Notes under the pieces: model-generated
The model's database searches: none
What the model saw: only the letters and a program-made list of their open reading frames with translations
What the model was told of the DNA's origin: nothing
DNA from: Aerococcus agrisoli
Lineage (GTDB): Bacteria > Bacillota > Bacilli > Lactobacillales > Aerococcaceae
NCBI RefSeq assembly: GCF_003797145.1
Contig: NZ_RKMG01000009.1
Span: 1 to 64,000, forward strand
Direction: 5' to 3'
DNA length: 64,000 nucleotides
Part shown: in pieces, positions 62,399 to 64,000 of the stretch
How the letters are laid out: each line of letters opens with the position of its first letter
How positions within the stretch are numbered: the first letter of the stretch is position 1
Made by a program: the position numbers and the translations under genes

Positions 62399-63094
62399 AT
62401 GCATTATATCGAAGTTGATAATTTAGGTTTTTCATGGGACAACGAACCCGTGTTAAACAACATTTCTTTTACTGTAGATCAGGGAGAGTTCGTTATTTTA
62501 ACGGGTGAGAATGGGGCTGCGAAGTCAACGTTACTACGTAATATTATGGGCTTGTTACGTCCTAATGAGGGTACCGTCAAAATTTCTAAAACCAATAGTG
62601 AAGGTAATAAATTACAAATTGGCTATGTGCCGCAAACATTGAATAGTTTTAATGCAGGCTTCCCAAGTACCGTATATGAATTTGTTTCCTCAGGTCGTTA
62701 CCAACAAGGAAAATGGTTCAAGAAGCTAGATGAAGACGACAAAATGCATATTGAGCGTGCATTGAAATCTGTTGGTATGGAAGAACAACGAAATAAAAAG
62801 ATTGGTGACCTATCTGGTGGACAAAAACAACGTATCGGTTTAGCCCGTGTCTTTGCAACAGATCCTGACTTATTTATTTTGGATGAACCAACAACGGGGA
62901 TGGATAAATCATCTCGTGCAAGTTTTTATGAATTGTTGCGTCATAATACCGAGAAACATGGGAAAGCCATTTTGATGGTGACGCATGATGATAATGTTTT
63001 AGATGAATATTACGATAAAAGAATACATTTAGTTAGAGAGGAGAATTCACCGTGGAGATGTTTCAGTATGAGTTCATGGGACGGGCGTTCTTAG
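62399..63094 (+). CDS. adcC: Zinc ABC transporter ATP-binding protein
   Basis: A 231-residue ATPase. The Walker A reads GENGAAKST, with Ala41 in place of the last Gly of GxxGxGK. The same Ala is a feature of pneumococcal AdcC, so it is a subfamily trait, not damage. The signature is LSGGQKQR and the Walker B LFILDEPT. The C-terminus RIHLVREENSPWRCF resembles AdcC. It overlaps adcB by 43 bp. Energises zinc import with AdcB. Confidence 0.93.
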   Translation: MHYIEVDNLGFSWDNEPVLNNISFTVDQGEFVILTGENGAAKSTLLRNIMGLLRPNEGTVKISKTNSEGNKLQIGYVPQTLNSFNAGFPSTVYEFVSSGRYQQGKWFKKLDEDDKMHIERALKSVGMEEQRNKKIGDLSGGQKQRIGLARVFATDPDLFILDEPTTGMDKSSRASFYELLRHNTEKHGKAILMVTHDDNVLDEYYDKRIHLVREENSPWRCFSMSSWDGRS

Positions 63095-63852
63095 CCGCAA
63101 CTGCAATTTCATTTATTTCACCCATTTTAGGTTTGTTGCTCATTATGCGTAAACAGTCTTTGATGGCAGATACTTTGGCCCACATCTCCTTAGCCGGTGT
63201 TGCCTTTGGTTACTTATTAAATGTGGAACCAACGATTACGACGATTTTATTTGTGGCAGCAGCAGCCGTCATTTTAGAATACTTACGTGTGGTATATGCA
63301 AATTATTCAGATATTTCCGTAGCCATGATGATGTCGGGTGGTATGGCATTGGCGTTACTATTGTTGAATCAGGTAGATTCAGCGTCATCGATTAATTCCT
63401 ATTTATTTGGGTCAATCATTACGGTATCACCATTACAATTAGCTATTTTAATTGGGTTAGCGGTGGTCATTGTAGCAGCTTATATCATTTTCAAGCGTCC
63501 GCTATACTTAATTTCATTTGATGAAGATACCGCATTTACGGCGGGTCTACCAGTTCGATTGATTTCCATTATTTTTTCAATTGTGACAGGTATGGCTATT
63601 GCCTTAATTATGCCGATTGCCGGTTCCTTACTTGTGTCAGCGATTATTGTAATGCCTGCAGCCATTGCTTTACGTTTGGTGAAGAATTTTGATGGAGTGA
63701 TTGCACTAGGTGTCGTGATTGCTATGGTGGGGATGTTCTCAGGATTGGCAACATCTTACTATTTAGATACACCGCCAGGAGCAACAATCGTTGCAATTTT
63801 TGTTTTACTATTTGTCATTGAGAGTGGATATTTAAAAATAACTAAAAGCTAA
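63052..63852 (+). CDS. adcB: Zinc ABC transporter permease
   Basis: A 266-residue membrane permease of the ABC-3 (ZnuB/AdcB) family with about eight hydrophobic helices. The cytoplasmic coupling region RKQSLMADTLAHISLAGVAFG and the later SFDEDTAFTAGLPV are typical. It overlaps adcC by 43 bp, with GTG 63052 preceded by GAGGAG inside adcC. End of the operon. Confidence 0.92.
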   Translation: MEMFQYEFMGRAFLAATAISFISPILGLLLIMRKQSLMADTLAHISLAGVAFGYLLNVEPTITTILFVAAAAVILEYLRVVYANYSDISVAMMMSGGMALALLLLNQVDSASSINSYLFGSIITVSPLQLAILIGLAVVIVAAYIIFKRPLYLISFDEDTAFTAGLPVRLISIIFSIVTGMAIALIMPIAGSLLVSAIIVMPAAIALRLVKNFDGVIALGVVIAMVGMFSGLATSYYLDTPPGATIVAIFVLLFVIESGYLKITKS

Positions 63853-63867
63853 TTACGAATGTTTAGG

Positions 63868-63907
63868 AAATGAGGTGGTTATTCAGTGAATCACCTCATT
63901 TTTTATA
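63868..63907 (+). terminator. Terminator of the adc operon
   Basis: The stem AAATGAGGTG / CACCTCATTT with a short inner extension and a T-run. Confidence 0.88.
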
Positions 63908-63946
63908 CATTTTTTTAAAATAAACGAACATTAAGTGAAATTTTCC

Positions 63947-63975
63947 TTTCAAATTAAGAAATTTCAATATATAAT
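63947..63975 (+). promoter_or_regulatory. Promoter of a gene beyond the right edge
   Basis: TTTCAA (63947-63952), 17 bp, TATAAT (63970-63975). The gene it serves is outside the window. Confidence 0.5.
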
Positions 63976-64000
63976 GTAATCTAAGACGAAAGAATCTGAA

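Noticed and set aside
62510-62530. Defective Walker A in the zinc ATPase
   Set aside because: GENGAAKST lacks the canonical third Gly, but the same substitution is known in AdcC proteins, so it is a subfamily feature.

Overview
The window looks like chromosomal DNA of a low-GC, fermentative Gram-positive coccus of the order Lactobacillales. The family set (complete WalRKHIJ-HtrA cluster, KtrAB, GutR/GutM-type sorbitol PTS, NADH oxidase, acetolactate decarboxylase, T-box-controlled tyrS, Adc-type zinc transporter) and AT-rich, strongly Shine-Dalgarno-driven genes fit Aerococcaceae such as Aerococcus. That assignment is inference; no rRNA or taxonomic marker lies in the window. I found no prophage, intact insertion sequence, tRNA or rRNA gene and no true CRISPR.

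Layout. 0-14.8 kb is a mosaic of stand-alone metabolic genes: alsD, a YgjP-type metalloprotease, a dicarboxylate symporter, a glyoxalase-fold pseudogene with its START-domain neighbour, gpmA, a short-chain dehydrogenase, an AI-2E-type permease, nox, an esterase, a frameshifted GH3 beta-glucosidase, a flavin-oxidase-fold protein and a CPBP protease. gpmA is bracketed by two intergenic arrays with the same design (six 26-27 bp dyad-symmetric repeats every ~41 bp) but different sequences. 15-29.7 kb is the cell-wall block: a LysM/NlpC-P60 hydrolase with a 27-copy Ala/Glu/Gln stalk and two WalR boxes in front, then walR-walK-walH-walI-(DUF2207)-walJ-htrA, a DnaA-box cluster, ktrB-ktrA on the minus strand, and rlmH. 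30.2-36.8 kb is a sorbitol regulon (srlD-gutR-gutM-srlA-srlE-srlB) followed, past an attenuator-like hairpin, by a HAD phosphatase and a fructose-6-phosphate aldolase-like gene.

36.9-52.8 kb holds gloB, a CstA-type permease with a cre-like site, a VIT1-type metal transporter, a DUF1002 secreted protein, a GC-rich structured intergenic element, an Lrp regulator coupled to an aminotransferase, envelope proteins (DUF4015, YkyA lipoprotein), an unusual alpha/beta hydrolase, a YugP zinc protease, DUF975 and DUF554 membrane proteins, glnA with a GlnR box but no adjacent glnR, an FchA-like protein and a quinone-reductase-like flavoprotein. 53-64 kb is the T-box/tyrS unit, a small NlpC/P60 protein, metG-tatD-rnmV-rsmA-veg-ispE in the conserved Firmicute order, and a zinc uptake operon (adcA-adcC-adcB) behind a Zur-type operator.

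The least explained structures are the two 41-bp-period palindrome arrays around gpmA, the tandem DnaA-box cluster between htrA and ktrA, and the nested-hairpin element near 41.6 kb.
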